From: an uncultured Coprococcus sp.
GTDB taxonomy: Bacteria; Bacillota; Clostridia; Lachnospirales; Lachnospiraceae
NCBI GenBank assembly: GCA_900548315.1
Contig: URJU01000026.1
Coordinates: forward strand, 1 to 17,384
Length of the DNA: 17,384 nt
Direction: 5' to 3'
The notes under the pieces were generated by a model that was given only the letters and a program-made list of their open reading frames with translations, was not told the origin of the DNA and did no database searches. The position numbers and the translations under genes were made by a program. Positions 1-7,053 of the stretch are shown here, piece by piece. How positions within the stretch are numbered: the first letter of the stretch is position 1; the number at the start of each line of letters is the position of its first letter.

Positions 1-34
1 GTCTCGTGGGCTCGGAGATGTGTATAAGAGACAG
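1..34 (+). other. Nextera transposase adapter (read-2/P7 side), not genomic
   Basis: The first 34 bases are the Illumina Nextera read-2 adapter. It comprises a 15-base tail (GTCTCGTGGGCTCGG) followed by the 19-base Tn5 mosaic end AGATGTGTATAAGAGACAG at 16-34. Genomic sequence begins at 35. Any reading frame crossing this boundary is artificial. Confidence 0.98.
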
Positions 35-448
35 ATACAGATACGTCTCCGGTTTAAATGGATCACCGGTCTGAACCATAACCTTTCCGGCTATACCCAA
101 AGGTCTGTCAAACCATGTCTCCCTGATAAGACCGCCATATGGTTCTACATTGATCGTCTGATATCCACATCTGTTCATGTCAGGATTAGTCTTTATCTTA
201 AGCATCGGAAAATCCGTGTGGGCTAGTCCAATGTTCAGTCTGCCATACTCCGGCACATCCCCTGTGACAAATGCCACCAACATGGATGGATACGGTTTTA
301 CATAATATCTTCCACCTGCTGTTAGTTCCCAGCACTCTCCCATATCAAGTTTTCTGTAATCATTTGCCGTCAGTATATCTTCACATTCTTTCACTACATG
401 AAACTGTGTTACACCCGCATCAAGCAGTCTGCAAAGTGTGTCTATCAT
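35..448 (-). CDS. M18 family aminopeptidase, N-terminal part (3' end lost at contig edge)
   Basis: M18 enzymes are cytosolic, dinuclear-zinc exopeptidases that remove N-terminal residues (often Asp/Glu) from peptides. The minus strand is open for 138 codons from ATG 448 to the adapter boundary. The start is fixed by AGGAGG (complement of 457-462) eight bases upstream. Family landmarks are visible. Residues 8-17 (LLDAGVTQFH) match the usual start of the family. 'GGRYYV' is at 45-50. 'AHTDFP' at 76-81 carries the first metal ligand, His77. 'GLIRETWFDRPLGIAGKV' at 106-123 is characteristic of the family. The full protein should be about 430 residues, so roughly two thirds is missing, including most metal ligands and the catalytic Glu. 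It is transcribed divergently from tyrA. Confidence 0.85.
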
Positions 449-476
449 CTATTATCCCTCCTGTCTAACTTCTATT

Positions 477-509
477 TTTATATAATATATGATCTTGTCT
501 CTTCAAGAT
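477..509 (-). promoter_or_regulatory. Promoter of the M18 aminopeptidase gene with an operator-like inverted repeat
   Basis: On the minus strand, TTGAAG (complement of 501-506) and TATAAA (477-482) are 18 bases apart and lie just upstream of the ribosome binding site. A 6-bp perfect inverted repeat, ATCTTG-N6-CAAGAT (492-509), covers the -35 box. This is the geometry of a repressor site. The regulator is unknown. Confidence 0.5.
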
Positions 510-619
510 TTTAGTACAAATACGTGCCTTATACAATTCCCTGTCATATTATTTGTGGTAAAATTTCATTCCTGTTTTCACACAAATTATTTTTTGATAC
601 AAATATTACATCAAACCGC

Positions 620-648
620 TTGCCCTCCTTCATAAAAGGCTGTATAAT
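620..648 (+). promoter_or_regulatory. Promoter of tyrA(-aroA)
   Basis: TTGCCC (620-625) and a perfect TATAAT (643-648) are separated by 17 bases. This predicts transcription from about 655 and a leader of about 49 nt before the tyrA ATG. The leader holds a small hairpin, ACGC at 666-669 with GCGT at 676-679. It could be extended by CTTTA (661-665) pairing with TAAAG (688-692), which overlaps the start of the ribosome binding site. Confidence 0.55.
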
Positions 649-703
649 CGCCTTTAGGTACTTTAACGCTTTTATGCGTCAAACTGTTAAAGGAGGCTGC
701 ATC

Positions 704-1798
704 ATGAATGATTTTTCAATAGGATTTATCGGACTGGGACTTATCGGCGGATCTATTGCCAAATCCATCCACCGTATCTTCCCTGATTACAAGATAATCG
801 GTTTCGACAACAATATCGAGACACTTAAGATTGCCACAGCTGACGGAACACTCACAGAATATACAGATGATCTACAGACCATAGCCGAATGTAACTACAT
901 CTTTCTCTGTGCCCCGGTTCACTACAATATAGAATATCTCAAAAAACTAAAACCTTACCTCGCCGAAAGCACAATCCTCACTGACGTAGGAAGTGTGAAA
1001 TTGGATATCTACGAGGCTGTTCAGGAACTTGGACTTTCAAAATACTTTGTGGGAGGTCACCCTATGGTCGGTTCCGAGAGATCCGGCTACGATGCAGCTA
1101 CAGACAGACTCATTGAGAATGCCTATTACTTCATAACCCCTGCTGATGGTGTTTTTCCCGGAAAAACTGAAGAGTTCTCAACATTTATCGGAGATCTTGG
1201 AGCAATACCTATCATATATTCTCCGGTGGAACACGACAGGATAACTTCTTATATAAGTCATGTACCGCATGTCATCGCCGCCTCACTGGTCAACCTTGTG
1301 GCGGAAGCAGACAGCCCGGACAATATATTCAAATCACTGGCAGCCGGAGGTTTCAAGGATATAACCAGGATCGCATCCTCCAATCCGGTGGTATGGGAGC
1401 ACATACTCCTGGCAAATCCTGACAATATCGTAAACGGTCTTCAGGAATATGTTGAGCTTATAGACAAAATGATTTATCATATTAAGCAGCGCGATGCGGC
1501 TGGGATAAATGCATTTTTTGCATCCGCAAGGGACTACAGAGATTCCATTCCTAACAACAGCAGCGGTGTCATAAGAATGCACCATGAACTGTTTGTGGAT
1601 ATTCCTGATGAGGCTGGTGCGATAGCAAAGGTGACATCATTTATCGCAGAGGCAAAGATAAGCCTCAAGAACATTGGAGTCTCCCATAACCGGGAGGATG
1701 AGGAAGGGGTTCTCAGGCTCTCATTCTACGATGCTGATGCAAGAAAGAATGCGCAGGATGTACTTAATGCCGCAGGCTACAGGATCTATAACCGTTAG
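704..1798 (+). CDS. tyrA: Prephenate dehydrogenase with C-terminal ACT domain
   Basis: TyrA oxidatively decarboxylates prephenate to 4-hydroxyphenylpyruvate using NAD(P)+, committing chorismate-derived carbon to tyrosine. The reading frame is open from 524, but the start chosen is ATG 704, preceded by AAAGGAGG (689-696). From there the protein begins directly with the Rossmann fold. The product is 364 residues. The nucleotide-binding loop GLGLIGGS is at 10-17. Two conserved histidine motifs, 'GGHPMVGSERSG' and 'SHVPHVIA', line the prephenate site in the family. The last 73 residues ('HELFVDIPDEAGAIAKVTSF...') form an ACT domain, which in this family usually binds tyrosine for feedback inhibition. 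aroA follows in the same direction after 127 bases, so cotranscription is likely. Confidence 0.93.
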   Translation: MNDFSIGFIGLGLIGGSIAKSIHRIFPDYKIIGFDNNIETLKIATADGTLTEYTDDLQTIAECNYIFLCAPVHYNIEYLKKLKPYLAESTILTDVGSVKLDIYEAVQELGLSKYFVGGHPMVGSERSGYDAATDRLIENAYYFITPADGVFPGKTEEFSTFIGDLGAIPIIYSPVEHDRITSYISHVPHVIAASLVNLVAEADSPDNIFKSLAAGGFKDITRIASSNPVVWEHILLANPDNIVNGLQEYVELIDKMIYHIKQRDAAGINAFFASARDYRDSIPNNSSGVIRMHHELFVDIPDEAGAIAKVTSFIAEAKISLKNIGVSHNREDEEGVLRLSFYDADARKNAQDVLNAAGYRIYNR

Positions 1799-1925
1799 GT
1801 AAAAGCAGTTATAATTTTACTGTCACTTATCGGCAAATAAATTTGCGGCTCATTTTATATTAAGCCGGAGAATAAAATATTATAACCAGGCAAATTACAC
1901 TAGAACAAAGGAATACCGAGAAACT

Positions 1926-3203
1926 ATGAAGATCAACAGAGTAAAATCACTTAACGGAGATATAACCATACCGGGAGACAAATCCATCTCCCACCGCTCC
2001 ATCATGTTCGGCTCAATCGCAGATGGAATAACCGAGGTACACGGATTTTTAAATGGAGCAGACTGTATATCATCCATGAACTGTTTCAGACAGATGGGAA
2101 TAGATATTGATTACGACGGCAGCGTCGTTACTGTACATGGCAAAGGTCTGCATGGACTGTCAAAGCCTGAAGGCACACTTGATGTCGGCAACAGCGGCAC
2201 AACCACCAGGCTTATATCGGGTATCCTTGCCGCTCAGCCATTTGCAAGCAGACTCATAGGCGACGCGTCCATTTGCAAGAGGCCTATGAAGAGAATCATG
2301 ACACCACTGTCCATGATGGGCGCAGACATCACATCTGAACTCGGAAATGACTGTGCACCGCTCATAATCCACGGAAAGGAACTGCACGGAATCCACTATG
2401 ACTCACCGGTTGCATCTGCCCAGGTCAAGTCATGTGTGCTCCTTGCCGGACTCTACGCAGACGGCGAGACAAGTGTCACCGAACCATATGTGTCAAGAAA
2501 CCACACTGAGCTCATGCTCGAATCTTTTGGTGGTGATATAAGAACAGATGGAACTACTGCTACCGTAAAGCCCGTTGATAAGCTTGTGGGACAGAAGATC
2601 CTAGTACCAGGTGACATATCCTCCGCAGCTTACTTCCTTGTCGCAGGACTTATCACTCCAAACTCATGTATCACCATCAAAAATGTCGGCATCAATCCTA
2701 CCAGAGATGGAATACTGGAAGTCATCAAAGCAATGGGCGGCGATATGGAATACTCCAATGTAGTTAGCGGATGCGGTGAGCCAACCGCAGATATCACAGT
2801 TAAGACATCAAACCTCAAAGGCTGTGTCATAGAGGGGTCCATCATACCAAAGCTCATTGACGAGATCCCTGTCATAGCAGTTCTCGCATGCTTTGCAGAC
2901 GGCGAGACTATCATCAGGGATGCCCAGGAACTCAAGGTCAAGGAATCAAACCGAATAGATGTCATGGTAAACGCTCTCTCATCCATGGGTGCAGACATAA
3001 CCGCAACCGATGACGGAATGATCATACGTGGCGGAAAGCCACTTCATGGAGCCGTGATCGACAGCCACCTTGACCACAGGATTGCCATGAGCTTCGCCAT
3101 CGCAGGACTTAACGCTGATGGCGATACAGAGATCACCGGAGCTGAATGCGTGAACATCTCTTATCCGAAATTTTATGATGATCTGGCTGGACTGGAACGT
3201 TAA
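1926..3203 (+). CDS. aroA: 3-phosphoshikimate 1-carboxyvinyltransferase (EPSP synthase, class II type)
   Basis: AroA transfers the enolpyruvyl group of phosphoenolpyruvate to shikimate-3-phosphate, the sixth step of the shikimate pathway, in the cytosol. The 425-residue length is typical. Visible motifs are PGDKSISHRS (16-25), DVGNSGTTTRL (86-96), RPMKR (119-123), IDEIP (311-315, acidic catalytic region) and KESNRI (339-344). The four short motifs used to define class II enzymes are all present: GDKS (17-20), SAQVK (164-168), RNHTE (191-195) and NPTR (257-260). Class II enzymes are as a rule less sensitive to glyphosate; that property is inferred here. The ribosome site is modest (AAAGGA at 1907-1912, about 13 bases before ATG). 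The 127-bp gap after tyrA holds only weak hairpins and no convincing promoter. Confidence 0.96.
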   Translation: MKINRVKSLNGDITIPGDKSISHRSIMFGSIADGITEVHGFLNGADCISSMNCFRQMGIDIDYDGSVVTVHGKGLHGLSKPEGTLDVGNSGTTTRLISGILAAQPFASRLIGDASICKRPMKRIMTPLSMMGADITSELGNDCAPLIIHGKELHGIHYDSPVASAQVKSCVLLAGLYADGETSVTEPYVSRNHTELMLESFGGDIRTDGTTATVKPVDKLVGQKILVPGDISSAAYFLVAGLITPNSCITIKNVGINPTRDGILEVIKAMGGDMEYSNVVSGCGEPTADITVKTSNLKGCVIEGSIIPKLIDEIPVIAVLACFADGETIIRDAQELKVKESNRIDVMVNALSSMGADITATDDGMIIRGGKPLHGAVIDSHLDHRIAMSFAIAGLNADGDTEITGAECVNISYPKFYDDLAGLER

Positions 3204-3222
3204 AGATATATAGATTATTTTT

Positions 3223-3305
3223 AACACAAATAAAGGCGACACTACAGTCTGTGATGCTTTGCATCCTACCAGGCAGCTGTGTCACCTTTATTTGTGTTAC
3301 TTTTT
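3223..3305 (+). terminator. Long-armed hairpin terminator after aroA
   Basis: AACACAAATAAAGGCGACAC (3223-3242) pairs with 3279-3298 over 20 bp with one mismatch, followed by AC and TTTTT (3301-3305). The 36-base loop contains its own hairpin, GATGC-TTT-GCATC (3253-3265). The T-run lies only on the plus side, so it serves aroA. The arms are unusually long for a simple terminator. Confidence 0.7.
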
Positions 3306-3379
3306 ATCCTAATAATTTAATGATATCCTGCTCTGTCCAATATTTATTTTGCCACAATTCATGGACTATTCACAACAGC

Positions 3380-4276
3380 TTACTCCGTTGCCCTCTCAAA
3401 CTCATCAGTTCCAGTATCTTCCCAGTTTGTCCTTCCACTGCTTATCACTTCTCCACTGGAAAATACATATGCGTAGATATCTTTTATTTCGGCGCTGCCA
3501 TAATCATATGTTCCATCACCGCCTTTTTCAGCGCGATACCTTACATACAATCCACACTTCCCATTCTCTGACTTGCCATCATATACAACGTATTCCACGG
3601 AATTATCACTTTCCGACAATATACATCTTGATGATGACTCCGAGGCGCCGTAACGCACTTCGAATTTCTCAGCAGTGGCATCTGAATATTTCTCATAAAT
3701 TGCATGATAGCCGGCTGTTATCTCATTATTTTCTGGCTGATCATCTACCGTGGAATCAACAGCAGAATCAGTGGAACTCTCTGCATTCTTCCTGCTGTCA
3801 CCCGAAGCTTTTTCCGTTATCGCAGAGTCTTGTTCGCTGTCTTTTTCTATATCCGTATCTTCTCTTCTATATCTGGTCGTGAGACGTCTACTGCTGGTCT
3901 GCCCATTAAAACGCAAGGTCACAAGCTCGTCACGCTGTTCAGCACCAGACACTACCACCTCCACGCGATCAATATACCATGTCGTCTTTAGATCGCTTTC
4001 GTCAAATCTTGCACCATCATTTGCCACTTCAAATGACCTATATGCAACAGTCTTCTCTTTGCCCTTCAGCACCAGCCTTCCATGGGCAGCTCCAAATGAA
4101 AAATCCGGGTCGCCAACAGAATAGATCACAAGCTCATAATCACCATCTGGGGACGTTGACGTACTTATCTGCTCAGTTTCGTAACGCGTCTTATATCTAA
4201 CATAACCTAATGGCAACAACACCACCATTACCAATATGCCGGCTATGATCACAACATACTTTGCTATATTATTCAT
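3380..4276 (-). CDS. Membrane-anchored extracytoplasmic protein of unknown function
   Basis: I do not recognise this 298-residue protein with certainty. Residues 8-28 form one hydrophobic segment behind a short N-terminus, so it is probably anchored with the rest outside the membrane. The first outer domain (about 40-136) starts 'STSPDGDYELVIYS', a pattern seen in DUF5412-like proteins, and looks beta-rich. A Ser/Asp/Glu-rich low-complexity linker spans about 137-186. A second small domain (187-298) contains two cysteines, Cys218 and Cys241. There is no lipobox. The start is the only ATG that keeps the anchor, but the nearest AGGAG lies about 17 bases upstream, so translation may be weak or coupled. 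It is the last gene of the minus-strand run, 66 bases after the LURP-one-like gene. Confidence 0.75.
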   Translation of the reverse strand: MNNIAKYVVIIAGILVMVVLLPLGYVRYKTRYETEQISTSTSPDGDYELVIYSVGDPDFSFGAAHGRLVLKGKEKTVAYRSFEVANDGARFDESDLKTTWYIDRVEVVVSGAEQRDELVTLRFNGQTSSRRLTTRYRREDTDIEKDSEQDSAITEKASGDSRKNAESSTDSAVDSTVDDQPENNEITAGYHAIYEKYSDATAEKFEVRYGASESSSRCILSESDNSVEYVVYDGKSENGKCGLYVRYRAEKGGDGTYDYGSAEIKDIYAYVFSSGEVISSGRTNWEDTGTDEFERATE

Positions 4277-4342
4277 GGTTATTTTCTGCCTGTCTCCTCA
4301 TACATTCCTATTTTCTTCATTTTTATATAAAATTCTAAAAAA

Positions 4343-4819
4343 TTAATTATTATTCTGCGAACAATTGGCCGCATCAATGGCAATCACAAGCATAAGTGCC
4401 ATGATCTCATCACCCGGATCTGCGATATCAAGTGTGTATGTATCTCCCCAGCTGAGAAACTGCTTTGCTATATTTGCCACCAGCCTGCTTCCAACTGTAA
4501 CATTGTAATTCCATGAAAGGAAATCTCCATCACACTGCCATCCTCCATACTCAATACTGTACGAAGGCTTGAAGAATGTAAATTCCTTCTTGATGCTTCC
4601 ACACGGTCTGCCACCAACACTGATGTCAAATGTAGGCAGGAATGTGAATAATCTCTGACTAATAAGTCCTATCTCATTTCCCGCAATGTCATATACGTGA
4701 ACCTGATGCGTCAGCCGAAATGCCTCCGACTTCACAAAATACTTTTTGTTTCCCCATTCATCATATATATCATAGGTATCTGTCCAGGCAAATACCCGTT
4801 GTTTTATCATAAGTCTCAT
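4343..4819 (-). CDS. LURP-one-related (YxjI-like) protein
   Basis: This 158-residue protein resembles the LURP-one-related/YxjI family, a Tubby-like beta barrel around a central helix whose biochemical role in bacteria is unknown. The N-terminal pattern 'MIKQRVFAWTDTYDIYDEWGNKKYFVKSEAF' (residues 4 onward, given in part), then 'HVYDIAGNEIGLISQRLF' and 'SIKKEFTFFKPSYSIE', follows the family: an opening strand pair, a 'D.aGne.g.i.qk' strand and a 'KkeftffkpkY.i' strand. The length fits the usual 160 or so residues. A longer GTG start at 4828 overlaps the ribosome site. ATG 4819 is preferred because AAGGAG (complement of 4828-4833) lies eight bases before it. No signal peptide or membrane segment is evident, so it is probably cytosolic. 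Confidence 0.75.
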   Translation of the reverse strand: MRLMIKQRVFAWTDTYDIYDEWGNKKYFVKSEAFRLTHQVHVYDIAGNEIGLISQRLFTFLPTFDISVGGRPCGSIKKEFTFFKPSYSIEYGGWQCDGDFLSWNYNVTVGSRLVANIAKQFLSWGDTYTLDIADPGDEIMALMLVIAIDAANCSQNNN

Positions 4820-4893
4820 AAAATCCACTCCTTATATCATATGTCGTCGTGCATAAGCGCGATGACATGCGCACGCCTACTCACTTGCGCTCA

Positions 4894-5358
4894 TTATATG
4901 ACGTATCCCGGCACCACCAGCTTTACCACGTACGACACCACAAATATCCCAAGCCACACATACACATACCACAGATGGAATCTCACAAGCGGTGTTCTGC
5001 CCTTTGTGGCAAGCCTTATCGTATTGCCTATTAAATATATAGTACAAATACACACCAGATATACCGTCGCCACATGGTAATACAACGCTATCAACAGATG
5101 TCCGTGGAGCATGGCAAGTACAGCCCTTGTCGTACCGCATGCTGGACATATCACTCCTGTAAACCGGCGTATCTGACACCCTTCAAGCCATGATGTATCC
5201 GACAGGACACGAAGGAGCAGTATATATACCGCCGTGCCGATAAGCAGTGTTATGAGCACTGCTATCTCCGCAATATATAACTGCCCCTCTGTATGTCCTA
5301 GAAGTTCAAATAATCTATATATTTTTCCGCTATGTCTTTCTGCGTTTTTATGTTCCAT
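4894..5358 (-). CDS. DUF2752 integral membrane protein
   Basis: The 154-residue protein carries the DUF2752 hallmark CPACGTTRA (71-79), preceded by 'GVI' and followed by 'MLHGHLLIALYYH', as in many members. Hydrophobic stretches at about 28-51, 96-112 and 127-149 suggest three membrane spans, with the Cys-x-x-Cys motif at a membrane edge. The function of the family is not established. ATG 5358 has AAAGGA six bases upstream and lies inside the 3' end of the hydrolase gene, giving a 61-base overlap in another frame. Translation is therefore probably coupled. Internal starts would remove part of the first membrane span. Confidence 0.82.
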   Translation of the reverse strand: MEHKNAERHSGKIYRLFELLGHTEGQLYIAEIAVLITLLIGTAVYILLLRVLSDTSWLEGCQIRRFTGVICPACGTTRAVLAMLHGHLLIALYYHVATVYLVCICTIYLIGNTIRLATKGRTPLVRFHLWYVYVWLGIFVVSYVVKLVVPGYVI

Positions 5359-5843
5359 AGAATATCCTTTGTCTCTATTGAGTGATTGCCACCCTCATAT
5401 CTGTAGAGTGGTATATGTCTTCCCTCGCAAAGTTTGGTTATCTCACCCGTGTTCACTAGCGGATCCGCCGTTCCGTGAAAAGCTATGCCATTTGAATTGG
5501 CATATTGCATGGTAATCTCAAGCGGTGTGAAATATATATTTCTTACTTTAAGTCCTTTCTCCGCCACATATCTTGCAGATATAGCCGTACCTATACTCTT
5601 TGATAGAAATACTATATCCTCAGCATCCGAGAAATCCACATCCTTCAGACAATCTACCGCTTTATTCCAGCCATCATCAAATACCTTCTGTATCTCCTCC
5701 GGGAGATGTCCCGAAAGCTTGCCATATGTCACATCAACAATCTCATATCCATGTGCCATCATATATTTTTTACTGTAGTAAAGTAACGGTTTATCGGTGT
5801 GATACCCGATTCCCGGGAATACCACACATATCTTATTTCCCAT
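5298..5843 (-). CDS. Alpha/beta hydrolase of unknown substrate
   Basis: This is a small (181-residue) alpha/beta hydrolase, probably cytosolic. It opens with a strand and an oxyanion-type turn 'VVFPGIGYHTDKPLLYYSK' (7-25). The nucleophile elbow is 'LSKSIGT' (80-86), with Ser83 in an S-x-S-x-G setting instead of the usual G-x-S-x-G. 'HGTADPLV' (123-130) supplies Asp127 and 'GGNHSIE' (151-157) supplies His154. These residues complete a plausible Ser-Asp-His triad, so it should be active. No lid domain is present. The ATG at 5843 has GAGGAG about eight bases upstream, and queA ends 18 bases before it, so the two are very likely cotranscribed. The substrate cannot be read from sequence. Confidence 0.78.
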   Translation of the reverse strand: MGNKICVVFPGIGYHTDKPLLYYSKKYMMAHGYEIVDVTYGKLSGHLPEEIQKVFDDGWNKAVDCLKDVDFSDAEDIVFLSKSIGTAISARYVAEKGLKVRNIYFTPLEITMQYANSNGIAFHGTADPLVNTGEITKLCEGRHIPLYRYEGGNHSIETKDILWNIKTQKDIAEKYIDYLNF

Positions 5844-5861
5844 TGATGGTCTCCTCTTCTG

Positions 5862-6929
5862 CTATTTTATCAGCATAGCATCGCCAAACGAGAAGAATCT
5901 GTACTTCTCATCCACTGCAACCTTATACGCCTCAAGTATATGCTCTCTGTCGTACAGCGCAGAAACAAGCATAAGAAGTGTTGACTCTGGCAGATGGAAA
6001 TTCGTGATGAGCGCGTCAATAACCTTGAACTTGTATCCCGGATAAATAAATATATCCGTCCATCTGCTGCCTGCATGTACTGTTCCGTCATCGTCCGACA
6101 TGGACTCAAGTGTTCTGGTACTCGTCGTTCCAACGGACACAACTCTTCCGCCTGCAGCCTTTGTCTCGTTGATCATATCTGCGGCGTCCTGCTCTATGAT
6201 ACAGAACTCAGAATGCATGTGATGATCCAGAATATTCTCCTCCTTAACAGGTCTGAATGTTCCAAGTCCGACATGGAGTGTCACGTGCGCTATCTTGATT
6301 CCCTTCGCTTTGATCTGATCTAGCAGCTCTGTTGTAAAGTGAAGTCCTGCTGTTGGCGCTGCCGCTGATCCATCATGCTCTGCGTACACAGTCTGATATC
6401 TGTTCTTATCCTCAAGCTTGTGTGTGATATATGGTGGGAGCGGCATCTGTCCCAGCTCGTCAAGAATCTCCTCGAATATTCCATCGAACTCAAATCTGAT
6501 GAGTCTGTTGCCCTCCTCGACTATATCAACAACCTCTCCCACAAGTTTGCCCTTTATAATCCCAGTCTCGGGATCAGGTTCATTTGACTCTGATCCAAAC
6601 ACTATACGAGCTCCTACCTTACACTTTTTGCCCGGCTTTACCAAAGTCTCCCATGTACAGTCATCCTTTCGTTTCAGAAGAAGAACCTCTATGGATGCTC
6701 CCGTGTCCTCCTTGACTCCCATAAGTCTCGCAGGAAGAACCCTTGTGTCGTTGATGACCAAACAGTCGCCCGGATTCAGGTAGTCTATCACATCATAAAA
6801 ATGCTTGTGCTCTATCGTATTGTCTTTCCTGTCCAGGACCATGAGACGTGACTCACTTCTTTTAAGGAGTGGGTCCTGTGCTATAAGCTCCTGTGGCAGA
6901 TCATAGTAAAAGTCTGTTAATTTCATCAT
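5862..6929 (-). CDS. queA: S-adenosylmethionine:tRNA ribosyltransferase-isomerase
   Basis: QueA transfers and isomerises the ribosyl group of S-adenosylmethionine onto preQ1 at tRNA position 34, forming epoxyqueuosine, the penultimate step of queuosine synthesis. The frame is open further upstream, but that extension runs into the pheT terminator. ATG 6929 (complement) is chosen because GAGG lies nine bases before it and the protein then begins 'MMKLTDFYYDLPQELIAQ', as in the family. Length is 355 residues, which is normal. Characteristic blocks include 'INDTRVLPARL', 'HDGSAAAPTAGLHFT', 'VTLHVGLGTFRPV', 'SVGTTSTRTLES' and 'TNFHLPESTLLMLVSA'. It heads the run of minus-strand genes down to 3380. 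No clear promoter is visible between the pheT terminator and queA, so readthrough may contribute. Confidence 0.96.
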   Translation of the reverse strand: MMKLTDFYYDLPQELIAQDPLLKRSESRLMVLDRKDNTIEHKHFYDVIDYLNPGDCLVINDTRVLPARLMGVKEDTGASIEVLLLKRKDDCTWETLVKPGKKCKVGARIVFGSESNEPDPETGIIKGKLVGEVVDIVEEGNRLIRFEFDGIFEEILDELGQMPLPPYITHKLEDKNRYQTVYAEHDGSAAAPTAGLHFTTELLDQIKAKGIKIAHVTLHVGLGTFRPVKEENILDHHMHSEFCIIEQDAADMINETKAAGGRVVSVGTTSTRTLESMSDDDGTVHAGSRWTDIFIYPGYKFKVIDALITNFHLPESTLLMLVSALYDREHILEAYKVAVDEKYRFFSFGDAMLIK

Positions 6930-6958
6930 ATCGTAATTCCTCACATATCTATTCACAC

Positions 6959-7010
6959 AAAAATAACTGTCTGGCGCTGGATATATACAATATCTCCGCG
7001 CCAAACAGTT
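6959..7010 (-). terminator. Terminator of pheST
   Basis: A 13-bp arm (6965-6977) pairs with 6998-7010. The single non-Watson-Crick position is a U-G wobble on the minus-strand RNA but a C-A mismatch on the plus strand, which assigns it to pheST. An inner stem (GGAGATAT with ATATATCC) extends the helix. The minus-strand tail is ATTTTTG. Confidence 0.8.
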
Positions 7011-7053
7011 ACATATTATACTACTATCACAAATATTTCAAGGATAGTGCCTA

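Noticed and set aside
1..34. Tn5 mosaic ends as evidence of a natural transposon.
   Set aside because: They are joined to Illumina tails and an index, so they come from library preparation.
524..703. Sixty-codon N-terminal extension of tyrA.
   Set aside because: It lies across the predicted promoter, and the family start with a strong ribosome site is at 704.
1799..1925. Terminator or promoter between tyrA and aroA (GCAAAT-AA-ATTTGC, CGGCT-N12-AGCCG, TATTAT).
   Set aside because: The stems are short with no T-run, and TATTAT has no acceptable -35 partner.
3349..4200. Several plus-strand ORFs opposite the 298-residue gene.
   Set aside because: Their composition is that of antisense shadows, with no ribosome sites or family-like sequence.
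6930..7004. N-terminal extension of queA by 25 codons to a TTG start.
   Set aside because: It would begin inside the pheT terminator, lacks a ribosome site and is not found in the family.
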